Shown: positions 41,621 through 49,857, counted from the stretch's first letter. The stretch is 64,000 nt of DNA from Aneurinibacillus terranovensis DSM 18919 (GCF_000430625.1 NZ_AUMJ01000004.1:62001-126000), one strand, 5' to 3'. Numbers and translations are program-made. Notes: generated from the sequence alone by a model not told the origin.

Positions 41621-41652
41621 TAAAAAAACCGCCCGATAAATTCATCGGACGG
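41621..41652 (-). terminator. Hairpin with T run upstream of the EAL gene
   Basis: CCGCCCGAT and ATCGGACGG form a stem with one mismatch around a six-base loop. On the minus strand it is followed by seven T. No minus-strand gene ends here, so it may end an unannotated transcript or act as an attenuator of the PAS-GGDEF-EAL gene. Confidence 0.5.
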
Positions 41653-41760
41653 GCAAACCTTCCTAAGAAGGCTCGCATAATGGGAGAGGAGAAACCGGAG
41701 GAAGAACTTATGGGGAAACGTAAGTCTTCTCCGCGGTTGTCTACAGCACATCCCGTGCTG
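41629..41760 (+). ncRNA. Chain of stem-loops upstream of rsmD (candidate leader RNA)
   Basis: Four consecutive stem-loops can be drawn: CCGCCCGAT/ATCGGACGG (41629-41652), CCTTC/GAAGG with loop CTAA (41658-41671), a long bulged stem from ACCGGAGGAAG to CTTCTCCGCGGT (41694-41737) and CAGCAC/GTGCTG (41744-41760). A structured leader upstream of ylbH, the rsmD homologue, has been described in Bacillus; I cannot align it from memory. The remaining 119 bases up to rsmD contain no clear signal. Plus-strand orientation is inferred from the downstream gene. Confidence 0.45.
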
Positions 41761-41879
41761 ATACTCGTATTGTGGTCCAAAAAGGGAAAGAATATACCTA
41801 ATCAATTCTTATTTACCTTAAATCACCGTTTGTGTTACGATGTGAAGGTGCAAAAGCCCGTGAAAGCGAGGATAATGTT

Positions 41880-42437
41880 ATGCGAGTTGTATCCGGGTCT
41901 AAGAAGGGGCATCCATTGCAAGCGGTGCCAGGAAAAGGAACGCGCCCGACCGTGGACAAAGTAAAAGAATCTGTTTTTAACATGATCGGCCCCTATTTCG
42001 AAGGGGGAACGGCGCTTGATTTATACGCGGGTACCGGAGGGCTTGGCATCGAAGCATTGAGCCGTGGAATGGAGCGATGCGTCTTTGTGGATGCGAACCG
42101 TAAAGCCATCTCGGTTATTTACGACAATCTTACAGCGACCGGCTTTCGGGAGCAGGCAGAAGTCTACCGGAATGATGCCAACCGTGCGCTTCAGGCGCTG
42201 ATTAAACGGGAACTGGTGTTTCATGTGGTATTTCTCGATCCGCCGTATGCCGAGCAAAAAATCGAAAGTCAGATTGCTATGATGGATAATCACAACCTTC
42301 TTGCGGATGGCGCTGTGATTGTGGCTGAACATGCTTCTGATGATGTTTTGGCGGATAAAATTGGTTCCGTACGCAAAATAAAAGAATCAAATTACGGCCT
42401 GACCACCATTACGATATATACGAAACACAGTACATAA
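41880..42437 (+). CDS. rsmD: 16S rRNA (guanine-966-N2)-methyltransferase RsmD (YlbH)
   Basis: RsmD methylates G966 of 16S rRNA. The predicted 185-residue protein starts MRVVSGSKKGHPLQAV at ATG 41880 with GCGAGG upstream; an earlier in-frame ATG at 41832 lacks a site. The SAM-binding motif LDLYAGTGGLGIEALSRG and the catalytic LDPPY are visible. It is followed after 36 bases by coaD, the ylbH-ylbI order of B. subtilis. Confidence 0.94.
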   Translation: MRVVSGSKKGHPLQAVPGKGTRPTVDKVKESVFNMIGPYFEGGTALDLYAGTGGLGIEALSRGMERCVFVDANRKAISVIYDNLTATGFREQAEVYRNDANRALQALIKRELVFHVVFLDPPYAEQKIESQIAMMDNHNLLADGAVIVAEHASDDVLADKIGSVRKIKESNYGLTTITIYTKHST

Positions 42438-42974
<537 letters not shown>

Positions 42975-43011
42975 AACGGTAAGTCTGCCTTGCTTTGGCA
43001 ATCAAAATTCA

Positions 43012-43063
43012 GCAAAAAAAGTCCGTACCACTTACCTTAGGAGTGATCACGGGCTTTTTTTGC
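43012..43063 (+). terminator. Terminator after coaD
   Basis: GCAAAAAAAGTCCGT and ACGGGCTTTTTTTGC form a 15-base stem with one G-T pair and flanking A/T runs, so it may work in both directions. Confidence 0.85.
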
Positions 43064-43090
43064 TTAGTATTTACATTCCGTGAAACGTTG

Positions 43091-43296
43091 AAGATGCATC
43101 GAAATCCGTTTATTTTTGCTTTTTTTCCGCTGCTCAGTGCTTCTCTGGAGTTTGGGGACGCTTTTAGGCCCGACTGACTCCATAATTGAGCTACCCAGAT
43201 GTTTCGGGACGGTTCCCAATCGGAAGAGAAGCACGGACACTAGATACTTCCCCGCAAGGGAAAACTCCGCAAAAATACATGGATTCGATGCATCTT
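43091..43296. repeat. Dispersed repeat family B, most complete copy B2
   Basis: This 206-base element is a long imperfect palindrome. Its arms pair as AAGATGCATCGAA with TTCGATGCATCTT, TATTTTTGC with GCAAAAATA, GTGCTTCTC with GAGAAGCAC, TTGGGGAC with GTTCCCAA and CCCGA with TCGGG. The tip carries GAGCTACCCAGATGTT. It lies between the convergent coaD and ylbJ genes. Short open frames inside it differ in start and reading frame between copies, so coding is unlikely. Confidence 0.8.
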
Positions 43297-43312
43297 GCAC
43301 GTAACATTACAT

Positions 43313-44542
43313 TCACCGGCTTTTTCTGGCATACACTTTACATATTCCGAGAAAAAGTGCCATGATAATAATAATCCCGATGCATAGAACGCTGGAAATC
43401 CCGGTGTAAGGTACGACGGTTCCTGATGAGAAGCTGGACAGCTCCAGGCTGTCCAGCCAGACCGTCATGGCGTTATCCTGCAAATGCCCGTATAGAGCGG
43501 AGCCGATCGGAAAAGTCAGGATAAAGGCGAGAACGGCATGGCAGCAGCGCGCGAATAAAAACGGGAGATAGCGAATATCAGTTTCAGCAAGAATACTCGC
43601 AACCTGAGCATGGACAGAAATCCCGCCCCATGCGAGAATAGCGCTTGCAACTGCCATGATAAACAGTGATAGATCCGAACTGAACAGAGTGCTTGCCTGT
43701 TTAGCTCCCAGCGTGACTTCGAAAAAACCATAAATGAAAGCCTTTGCGCTATGTAATGGATAGCCGAGCATATGAAGGAGATTTCCCAGTGGGACGGATA
43801 TCAGGGTGATGAAGTTCAATTTCATAAGAACAGTGAGTACAACGGAAAAAAACAGCATGAATCCGCCGACGAGGAGCTGGGTCTGAATCGCTCCGTTAAC
43901 AGCGTCCCCCATCAACATTCCAATTGGACGCCCGTCCCGCATACGCGCCCGGTGCATGGACTGCAGCGCCCGGTATAAAATAGGTTTATCGGAAGGGTTT
44001 AATGACGGGGTTTTTTCATCCCCTCGCCTGTAAAAACTCATGATAGCACCGATAAGCAGCGCGGAGAGATAGTGGACGACAAGGAGAATAATCCCTGTCT
44101 TTACGCTGTGAAAGAAGCCGACCGCAACGGCTCCGGTGATGAACACAGGGTCTGATGTCGTTGTAAACGATACAAGACGCTCCCCTTCAACACGGGAGAT
44201 GAGCTTTTGTTCACGCAGGCGGGTGGTTAGTTTGGCGCTCACCGGATAGCCGGAAGCAAATCCCATGGTCAGGACAAAGGATCCGGTACCTGGCAGGTTA
44301 AAAACAGGACGCATAAGAGGTTCAAGCAGGACGCCCATAAAATGGGCCAGACCAAATCCGAGCAGGATCTCTGATGCGATAAAGAAGGGAAGCAAAGCCG
44401 GGAAAACAACATCCCACCATATCGTAAGCCCGCGAAGGGACGCTTTAAATGAGTCCTCAGGAAAAAGCAATAGGCTAAAGGCAAGTATAAACGAGCAGGC
44501 TCCTAGGAGCAGCGTTACAAGGTGGGGTCGGGCGATGCGCAT
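43313..44542 (-). CDS. ylbJ: Sporulation integral membrane protein YlbJ
   Basis: YlbJ is a sigma-E-controlled membrane protein needed for spore cortex formation in B. subtilis. The predicted 409-residue product has about eight to ten membrane segments, two nucleoside-recognition (gate) domains, and the GFASGYPVSAKLTTRL motif. I chose ATG 44542 because TTGGAGGAATC stands just before it and it gives the family length; the frame continues upstream to 44608. It is divergent from ylbK, and the 100-base space between them should hold both promoters; I could not identify a sigma-E sequence with confidence. Confidence 0.92.
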   Translation of the reverse strand: MRIARPHLVTLLLGACSFILAFSLLLFPEDSFKASLRGLTIWWDVVFPALLPFFIASEILLGFGLAHFMGVLLEPLMRPVFNLPGTGSFVLTMGFASGYPVSAKLTTRLREQKLISRVEGERLVSFTTTSDPVFITGAVAVGFFHSVKTGIILLVVHYLSALLIGAIMSFYRRGDEKTPSLNPSDKPILYRALQSMHRARMRDGRPIGMLMGDAVNGAIQTQLLVGGFMLFFSVVLTVLMKLNFITLISVPLGNLLHMLGYPLHSAKAFIYGFFEVTLGAKQASTLFSSDLSLFIMAVASAILAWGGISVHAQVASILAETDIRYLPFLFARCCHAVLAFILTFPIGSALYGHLQDNAMTVWLDSLELSSFSSGTVVPYTGISSVLCIGIIIIMALFLGICKVYARKSR

Positions 44543-44642
44543 GCTTGATTCCTCCAATCGTACAATCCTGTATATATCTGTACGTATTTGGTTTTTGAAA
44601 TAGACCAACCCCTCAAAAGGTTGGAGATAAAGAGGTGAGAGA

Positions 44643-45434
44643 ATGCTTTCGATCGGATTGGCATTAGGGGCGGGAGGCGCGCGGGGGTTTGCGCATATCG
44701 GTGTGCTGGAAGTCCTGGAGGAAAACGGAGTGTATCCGGCGTATCTTGCAGGCAGCAGTATGGGGAGTTTAATCGCCGCTTTGTATGCCTGTGACTATAC
44801 GCCGCGTATGATGGAGAAGTTGGCGGTTCATTTAAAGCGTAAGCACTGGCTTGACCTTAGCATGCCCGGCACAGGCTTTGTCACAGGCGAAAAGCTGCGG
44901 CAGGTCGTTGCGCTTCTGACGAAGAATCAGATGATCGAACAATTGGCGCGTCCGCTTTCCATTGTTGCCACAGACCTGCTGTCGGGAGAACGCGTTATTT
45001 TTAAAGACGGACCGATTTATCAGGCTGTCCGTGCCAGCGTGTCCATTCCGGGGATTTTTGTACCCTACAAGCTTGGTGATAAACTGCTTGTGGATGGAGG
45101 CGTTGTGGATCGTGTGCCGATTGAAGTGGCGAAAGCCATGGGAGCGAATCTCACCATTGGAGTGGATGTAGCATCGTCAGCTTCTACTGTGCCTATCCGC
45201 TCGTTTTTCGATGTGATATCACAGACGGTAGATATTATGGAGCAGGAAATTTTCCGCCACCGGGTCATTCACGCGGATGTTATGATTTCTCCGCAAGTGG
45301 GGCAGTTTAGCTCCACATCGTTTACGAACATTGACCGGATTATAGAAGAGGGCAGACTGGCCGCCCGTAAGATGATTCCAGAGATTAAGCAGAAAATAAA
45401 TGAATGGAGAATGAACAATGAAAGAACAACATAG
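44643..45434 (+). CDS. Patatin-like phospholipase (YlbK/RssA type)
   Basis: The 263-residue protein belongs to the bacterial patatin family of serine acyl hydrolases. The oxyanion motif GAGGARGFAHIG, the nucleophile GSSMG and the Asp of the dyad in DGGVVDRVP are all present. No signal peptide or membrane segment is evident. Its substrate is unknown; in B. subtilis the gene stands between ylbJ and ylbL as here. It overlaps the next gene by 17 bases, suggesting coupled translation with the membrane protease. Confidence 0.92.
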   Translation: MLSIGLALGAGGARGFAHIGVLEVLEENGVYPAYLAGSSMGSLIAALYACDYTPRMMEKLAVHLKRKHWLDLSMPGTGFVTGEKLRQVVALLTKNQMIEQLARPLSIVATDLLSGERVIFKDGPIYQAVRASVSIPGIFVPYKLGDKLLVDGGVVDRVPIEVAKAMGANLTIGVDVASSASTVPIRSFFDVISQTVDIMEQEIFRHRVIHADVMISPQVGQFSSTSFTNIDRIIEEGRLAARKMIPEIKQKINEWRMNNERTT

Positions 45435-46503
45435 ACGGCCACGTTTTTTAAACAACTGGTCGGCATTTTTACTTGCCGTGATTTTGGCGGTTGCCCTCGC
45501 CGCCGTCGCATTTATCCCGACTTCCTACTATGTGATTCGCCCCGGCTCGGCCATCGCGCTGCAGCCTATGGTCACTGTCGAGGGCGGAGAGAAGCGTGAG
45601 AAGGGGGTACTGATGCTGACAACGGTCCGTATGGGCCCAACGACTGTACTGACGTATCTTCTCGCCAAAGCCGACCCGTATGCGGATTTAATGAATGTGC
45701 GTGACATTCACAGCCCGAACGAAACGGATCAGCAGTATGAGAGACAGCAGCTGGAAGTGATGAAAGATTCTCAGGAAAAAGCGGAAATAGTAGCTTTCAA
45801 AAAAGCCGGTGTCCTGTTTAAAGTGAAAAATGAAGGCGCGATGGTCATGGAAACGATCCCCGGAATGCCTGCCGAGAAGATTTTTAAGGTAGCGGATGAT
45901 ATTATTGCCGTCGACGGACAGCCGGTGACAACTGCACAGGAGCTGTTAAAAGCGCTCCAGGGCAGGAAAATCGGAGAAACCGTAAAAATCGAATTTCTCC
46001 GGGACAACCAGAGCAGGAGTGTCACCGTGGCGTTGCAAAAGCTTCCGACTGCACCGGGACAGCCGGCACGGGCAGGTCTCGGCATTTATGCGCCTGCCAC
46101 AAAGCGGACGGTAGAACTGTCCCGCAAAGTCACGATCCATTCCGACCAGATTGGCGGTCCTTCCGCCGGTATGATGTTCACGCTTGAAATTTTAAATCAG
46201 CTGCAAAAAACCGATTTAACAAAGGGGTACCGCATCGCCGGAACCGGTGAAATTTTTGAAGATGGGACGGTAGGACGTATCGGGGGCATCCAGCATAAGG
46301 TGCAGGCTTCCGATAAGGAAAAAGCGGATATCTTTTTCGCCCCGAACGATATCGTTCCCCCGGGAAGCGGACTGCTGCCCAATTATGTGGAAGCCAAACA
46401 GGCGGCGGACAAGTTAAAGACTAAGATGAAGATCGTGCCGGTTCGTACGATTGATGACGCGCTCCGTTATTTACACAGCTTGCCGCCTAAAACGAACGGT
46501 TAA
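45418..46503 (+). CDS. Membrane PDZ and Lon-like serine protease (YlbL/SepM type)
   Basis: The 361-residue protein has an N-terminal membrane anchor (about residues 15-38), a PDZ domain (about 125-210, KVADDIIAVDGQPV) and a Lon-type protease domain with the catalytic Ser in GGPSAGMMF and Lys in SDKEKADIFF. It faces the cell exterior. Relatives process the competence peptide in streptococci (SepM) or take part in quality control with CtpA after DNA damage in B. subtilis (YlbL). The end overlaps the convergent tmcAL by four bases. Confidence 0.93.
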   Translation: MKEQHRRPRFLNNWSAFLLAVILAVALAAVAFIPTSYYVIRPGSAIALQPMVTVEGGEKREKGVLMLTTVRMGPTTVLTYLLAKADPYADLMNVRDIHSPNETDQQYERQQLEVMKDSQEKAEIVAFKKAGVLFKVKNEGAMVMETIPGMPAEKIFKVADDIIAVDGQPVTTAQELLKALQGRKIGETVKIEFLRDNQSRSVTVALQKLPTAPGQPARAGLGIYAPATKRTVELSRKVTIHSDQIGGPSAGMMFTLEILNQLQKTDLTKGYRIAGTGEIFEDGTVGRIGGIQHKVQASDKEKADIFFAPNDIVPPGSGLLPNYVEAKQAADKLKTKMKIVPVRTIDDALRYLHSLPPKTNG

Positions 46504-47723
46504 ACCTGCAGGGGGGATTGCCAGAATTCCCTCTGCTTTTCTTTGTCCCGAACCGCTGCGGGAAGCCCGATCGCATACATTTCACCCGCCCGTATATCGA
46601 GCGTAAGCATCGGGTGGCGGTTTTGTCCAATGCGCGTAATAATGGGAAGAGAACACGTTTCCTTCATTTGTTTCAACAGCATCCGCCCCTGTTCGGTAAA
46701 GCCGAGAACCCGGATGTAAGCGGGGGCGGTGCCGGCGTGTTTCATTTTATCTTCCGTCAGGTTCAGCAAAATGTAGAGAAGGGTGCGCTGCAGACGATTC
46801 CATGTATAACGCTTTGTTTTCAGTGCGTGCAACAACTGTTCAAATGCAGACGTTTGCATGGTTTGTTTATAAACACGATTCTCCAGTCCCTCTCCCATCT
46901 CAAAAATGGCGGCGAGTTCATCCGGTCCGCGGGTGATAATCTGGGCCAGCAGGTACGGATAGAACTGATCCCATGTTACCGGAAAGCGGCCGGCCAGCTT
47001 CTCCCGCTGCAGAATGCCGTACGTGGTCCCGGGCACGTACGGGCGGATGTCCGATAAATCGCCGCTCTCCCGGATGATGCGGCGGATAGCCGTTGCGCTC
47101 GCGATAGCATGGTCGGTAATAACGGGTTGGTGGTATCCCGCTTTGGAGCGCTGAACCGTGACGGGAACGATGGGGCTTTGCAGGCGTGCCAGCGCCATGC
47201 AGTAGTTCAATCCAAGAATATTGTTTGGTTCGGACACATTCACCTTGCTGCGTAAGTCCGGCAAACCGGCAAGTAGGACATTTACCGCGTGGGCATAGGC
47301 TGCCGGGTAGCTTGTCCCGGACGATAACGCCAACCGGAGCGCCTGCTGAAACAGCGCCGGTTCCTCTGCGAGATGCTTTGCGAGCGGCATCATCCACGAA
47401 ATATCGCCGCTCTCCGACCCGAAGCACAGGGTATCCACCACACCTGTTGCATGAAGGATGGACACCGCCCCGTATGCAAATTGTTCGGCATTTCGGGCAG
47501 CATAAACAAAAGGGAGTTCAAGTACAAGGTCAATCCCCAGGTGCAAGGCCATTTCGGCGCGCGCCCACTTGTTTGTGATGGCCGGTTCACCCCGCTGGAG
47601 GAAATGGCCGCTCATAACCGCGATCGCGGCAGCGGCCCCTGTCTGTTCCCTGGCAGCTTGAAAATGGTAAGCATGTCCATTATGTAAAGGGTTGTATTCC
47701 ACAATAAGACCAACCGTTTTCAT
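46500..47723 (-). CDS. tmcAL: tRNA(Met) cytidine acetate ligase TmcAL (YlbM)
   Basis: TmcAL activates acetate with ATP and acetylates the wobble cytidine of elongator tRNA-Met. The 407-residue protein starts MKTVGLIVEYNPLHNGHAYH, with the HNGH nucleotidyltransferase motif, and has VMSGHFLQRGEPAI and LELPFVYAARNAEQFA further on. Only the stop region overlaps the convergent protease gene. GGAGGACC lies before the ATG on the minus strand. It keeps its place next to ylbL and ylbN as in B. subtilis. Confidence 0.94.
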   Translation of the reverse strand: MKTVGLIVEYNPLHNGHAYHFQAAREQTGAAAAIAVMSGHFLQRGEPAITNKWARAEMALHLGIDLVLELPFVYAARNAEQFAYGAVSILHATGVVDTLCFGSESGDISWMMPLAKHLAEEPALFQQALRLALSSGTSYPAAYAHAVNVLLAGLPDLRSKVNVSEPNNILGLNYCMALARLQSPIVPVTVQRSKAGYHQPVITDHAIASATAIRRIIRESGDLSDIRPYVPGTTYGILQREKLAGRFPVTWDQFYPYLLAQIITRGPDELAAIFEMGEGLENRVYKQTMQTSAFEQLLHALKTKRYTWNRLQRTLLYILLNLTEDKMKHAGTAPAYIRVLGFTEQGRMLLKQMKETCSLPIITRIGQNRHPMLTLDIRAGEMYAIGLPAAVRDKEKQREFWQSPLQV

Positions 47724-47762
47724 GTGGTCCTCCTCAACTGGTCAGAATGAATGCCGTTAACA

Positions 47763-47799
47763 AAGTTATACTTTTTAATCTATATCCGTGCAACTAAGG
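47763..47799 (+). repeat. Repeat family A, partial copy A5
   Basis: AAAGTTATACTTT followed by TATCCGTGCAACTAAGG aligns with the first half of the copy at 49088. The GCCAAGTTTTC half is missing. Confidence 0.5.
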
Positions 47800-47853
47800 A
47801 TTGTGACATGGGCTCTCCTAAAATACAGCCGTATTTTCTTTGTTTCCTTACGA

Positions 47854-47883
47854 TTGACAAAATAATTGTTGAAAAGATATAAT
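47854..47883 (+). promoter_or_regulatory. Sigma-A-type promoter for yceD-rpmF
   Basis: A consensus TTGACA is followed after 18 bases by a consensus TATAAT. The predicted start would be about 25 bases before the YceD start codon. Confidence 0.8.
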
Positions 47884-47915
47884 AAAATCTGTTGCTCGAA
47901 ATGAGGTGAACCTCG

Positions 47916-48434
47916 ATGAAAATCCATAAAAATGAATTGCTGCAGCTCCACGGCAACAAGATGCCGATTGATCGGGAGGTGGCGCTTCACTTGAAAGGTC
48001 GCCATCCGCAAATTATCGATGCAGGGCCCGCCCGTTTCGCTGGTGAGGCTTATACGACATCCGGACTCTATATGGTAGAAGGACACGTTGCGGGAGAGCT
48101 CACGATGGAGTGTGCCCGCTGTCTGGAACCTTTTACGTACGCGTATCGTGAAACGATAAAGGAAACGTTTGTAGACGAGAAAGCTGCCGAGATTGAGATA
48201 GATGAAGAGATGGAAATCCACCCGCTGGAAAATGACCAATTGGATCTTCAGCCTCATCTTGAGGGGGCTGTTCTTCTGTCGGTGCCTTCGGTTCTTATTT
48301 GCAAGGACGATTGCAAAGGAATTTGTCCGGAATGCGGAACGAACCGGAATCGGAAATCATGCGGCTGTGTTGTTGAGAGAATTGACCCTCGTTTGGCGGT
48401 TCTTGGCGAACTTTTTGGCAAACAGGATAAATAA
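47916..48434 (+). CDS. YceD/DUF177-family protein (YlbN)
   Basis: The 172-residue protein belongs to the DUF177 family, nearly always encoded next to rpmF and linked to ribosomal RNA or large-subunit assembly in plants and E. coli; its exact role in Bacillales is unknown. Visible are a CARC pair in the middle (MECARCLEPF) and a C-terminal cysteine cluster (CKDDCKGICPECG and CGC) that may bind metal. GAGGTGAACC precedes the ATG. It is followed by rpmF after 113 bases. Confidence 0.92.
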   Translation: MKIHKNELLQLHGNKMPIDREVALHLKGRHPQIIDAGPARFAGEAYTTSGLYMVEGHVAGELTMECARCLEPFTYAYRETIKETFVDEKAAEIEIDEEMEIHPLENDQLDLQPHLEGAVLLSVPSVLICKDDCKGICPECGTNRNRKSCGCVVERIDPRLAVLGELFGKQDK

Positions 48435-48547
48435 ATGCTTTTCATTTCTAAGAAAATCAGGTAATATGATTGTTGTTTTGATGGATTTTATGTCCTGTCA
48501 AATAGATAACATTTGCTTTTTGTGCTCTTGTAAAGGGGGTGGGATTA

Positions 48548-48721
48548 ATGGCAGTACCTCAAAGAAGAACATCCAAAACTCGTAAGAACAAGCGTCGTAC
48601 TCACTTCAAATTAGAAGTGCCAGGTATGGTAAAATGCCCACAGTGCGGCGAGCTTAAATTAGCGCATCGTGTATGCAAAAGCTGTGGAACATACAAAGGA
48701 AACCAAATCGTTAATCAATAA
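48548..48721 (+). CDS. rpmF: Ribosomal protein bL32
   Basis: bL32 is a small protein of the 50S subunit. The predicted 57-residue product starts [19 protein letters not shown] and has the zinc-binding pairs CPQC and CKSC, so it is the zinc-dependent form, in contrast to the zinc-free bL28 at 31963. I chose ATG 48548 with AAGGGGGTGGG upstream. A strong terminator begins seven bases after the stop. Confidence 0.97.
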   Translation: MAVPQRRTSKTRKNKRRTHFKLEVPGMVKCPQCGELKLAHRVCKSCGTYKGNQIVNQ

Positions 48722-48727
48722 TGCGGC

Positions 48728-48764
48728 AAAAAAGGGCGGGATAACAGTTATCCTGCCTTTTTTT
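48728..48764 (+). terminator. Terminator after rpmF
   Basis: AAAAAAGGGCGGGATAAC pairs with GTTATCCTGCCTTTTTTT with one G-T pair, around a single-base gap. It separates rpmF from the fapR operon. Confidence 0.9.
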
Positions 48765-48773
48765 GTCGTTAAG

Positions 48774-48817
48774 GAAAGTATATGTTGCTTTACAGTGTTA
48801 AAGCAACATATACTTTC
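48774..48817. repeat. Perfect 19-base inverted repeat
   Basis: GAAAGTATATGTTGCTTTA (48774-48792) and its exact complement (48799-48817) flank the six-base loop CAGTGT. It begins ten bases after the rpmF terminator and precedes the family B element. Confidence 0.85.
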
Positions 48818-48832
48818 TTCCGTTGGTCACCT

Positions 48833-49027
48833 GAGAAAAACTCACGGGGGTGTGCCGAACGTTGCTTTTTCGATGTGGAGCGTGTGGCCGGAAGGTTGAT
48901 CAGACCGACAATTGTCTCCATCCTTGAGATACCCAGATGTTTTGTCGGTCCGACCTTCCGGTCACTAAGCGGCCGTTTCGCTACCCTGCAGAAAAAGGCC
49001 GAGCGGCAACGCCCGCGAGTTTTTCTC
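48833..49027. repeat. Dispersed repeat family B, copy B4
   Basis: The 195-base element folds end to end: GAGAAAAACTC/GAGTTTTTCTC at the base, CCGGAAGGT/ACCTTCCGG in the middle and GACCGACAA/TTGTCGGTC near the tip, with TTGAGATACCCAGATG in the loop. The stems differ in sequence from copies at 25084 and 43091 but stay paired. The surrounding 542-base gap (48722-49263) holds only repeats, the fapR promoter and its operator. Confidence 0.8.
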
Positions 49028-49087
49028 ATCTTTATTTTTTGCCAAGCAGGAAAGCGGCTGGTGCAGCGAGAAGATAATTTCTTCGGT

Positions 49088-49164
49088 AGATAAGAAAGTA
49101 TAACTTTCTTATCTGCATAAGTGCAACTAAGGCCAGCGCTTGACGCTAGCCAAGTTTTCTTTAG
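49088..49164 (+). repeat. Dispersed repeat family A, copy A4
   Basis: A perfect 12-base hairpin AGATAAGAAAGT/ACTTTCTTATCT with loop ATA is followed by GCATAAGTGCAACTAAGG, a second small hairpin (AGCG/CGCT) and GCTAGCCAAGTTTTCTTTAG. It ends 20 bases before the fapR promoter. Confidence 0.75.
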
Positions 49165-49183
49165 AAGAAGAGTGAAATTACTG

Positions 49184-49212
49184 TTGTCATCGCGTTAAAA
49201 TTTATTTATACT
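49184..49212 (+). promoter_or_regulatory. Promoter of the fapR operon
   Basis: TTGTCA is separated by exactly 17 bases from TATACT. The predicted start lies within the FapR operator that follows, matching the arrangement at B. subtilis fap promoters. Confidence 0.8.
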
Positions 49213-49216
49213 GCTC

Positions 49217-49233
49217 TTAATACCAGGTAATAA
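49217..49233. promoter_or_regulatory. FapR operator
   Basis: The 17-base palindrome TTAATACCAGGTAATAA closely resembles the FapR consensus (TTAGTACC-n-GGTACTAA type). It begins four bases after the -10 element, so bound FapR would block transcription; malonyl-CoA should release it, from knowledge of the B. subtilis system. Confidence 0.85.
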
Positions 49234-49263
49234 AAAATCGAAAATAGGTGGCGATGAAGCGGT

Positions 49264-49842
49264 ATGCCTCGCCTTAGCAAAAAAGTTCGCCAGCAGGTGC
49301 TGGCCGAAATGCTGGAAAGAAATCCGTTTTATACTGATGAAGAGCTTGCGGACCATTTTAAGGTGAGCGTTCCGACCGTGCGGCTCGACCGGTTGGAGAT
49401 GGGGATTCCCGAATTGCGTGAACGGATTAGATACGTCGCGCAGCGCAAGCTTGATGACGTGAAGTCGCTTCCGTTGAATGAGGTTGTCGGTGAACTGGTT
49501 GATTTGCAGTTGGACCACTCCGCGATTTCGATTCTTGAGATTACATACGACCATATATTTTCACGAACGCAGATTGCCAGAGGGCACCATATCTTTGCCC
49601 AGGCGAATTCATTGGCGGTGGCTGTCATTGAGGACGATGTCGTCTTAACCGCGGCAGCCAGAGTGCGGTACGTGCGTCCTGTACACCTGGGTGAAAAGCT
49701 GGTTGCGAAAGCTTTTGTCCGTTCGACAGACGGCGACCAAAGCAAAGTGCGGGTGGAAACGCGCGTCCGTGATGAACTTGTATTTACCGGTACGTTTCGC
49801 GTGTACCGGGTGAAAGATTTTGACAGGCAAAGCCAGCCATGA
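49264..49842 (+). CDS. fapR: Fatty-acid and phospholipid synthesis repressor FapR
   Basis: FapR represses lipid-synthesis genes and is released by malonyl-CoA. The 192-residue product has an N-terminal helix-turn-helix (about 20-50, DEELADHFKVSVPTVRLDR) and a C-terminal hot-dog domain that binds malonyl-CoA (HHIFAQANSLAVAVIEDD). It is the first gene of its own target operon, followed by plsX after 15 bases. ATG 49264 has GGTGGCG upstream, a modest site. Confidence 0.95.
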   Translation: MPRLSKKVRQQVLAEMLERNPFYTDEELADHFKVSVPTVRLDRLEMGIPELRERIRYVAQRKLDDVKSLPLNEVVGELVDLQLDHSAISILEITYDHIFSRTQIARGHHIFAQANSLAVAVIEDDVVLTAAARVRYVRPVHLGEKLVAKAFVRSTDGDQSKVRVETRVRDELVFTGTFRVYRVKDFDRQSQP

Positions 49843-49857
49843 AAATTAGGAGGAATT

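Noticed and set aside
41651-41680. GGGCAAACC followed by a hairpin and CGCA, resembling a cyclic-di-GMP-I riboswitch
   Set aside because: The match is confined to one short motif; the second helix and the remaining conserved bases are missing, and the plus-strand gene downstream is rsmD, not a cyclic-di-GMP gene.
42995-43300. Short open frames inside family B repeats sharing the peptide LSASLEFGDAFRPD or similar
   Set aside because: The likeness between copies follows from the DNA repeat. Starts, ends and strands differ between copies and no ribosome-binding site accompanies them, so I treat them as non-coding, although the shared peptide is worth remembering.
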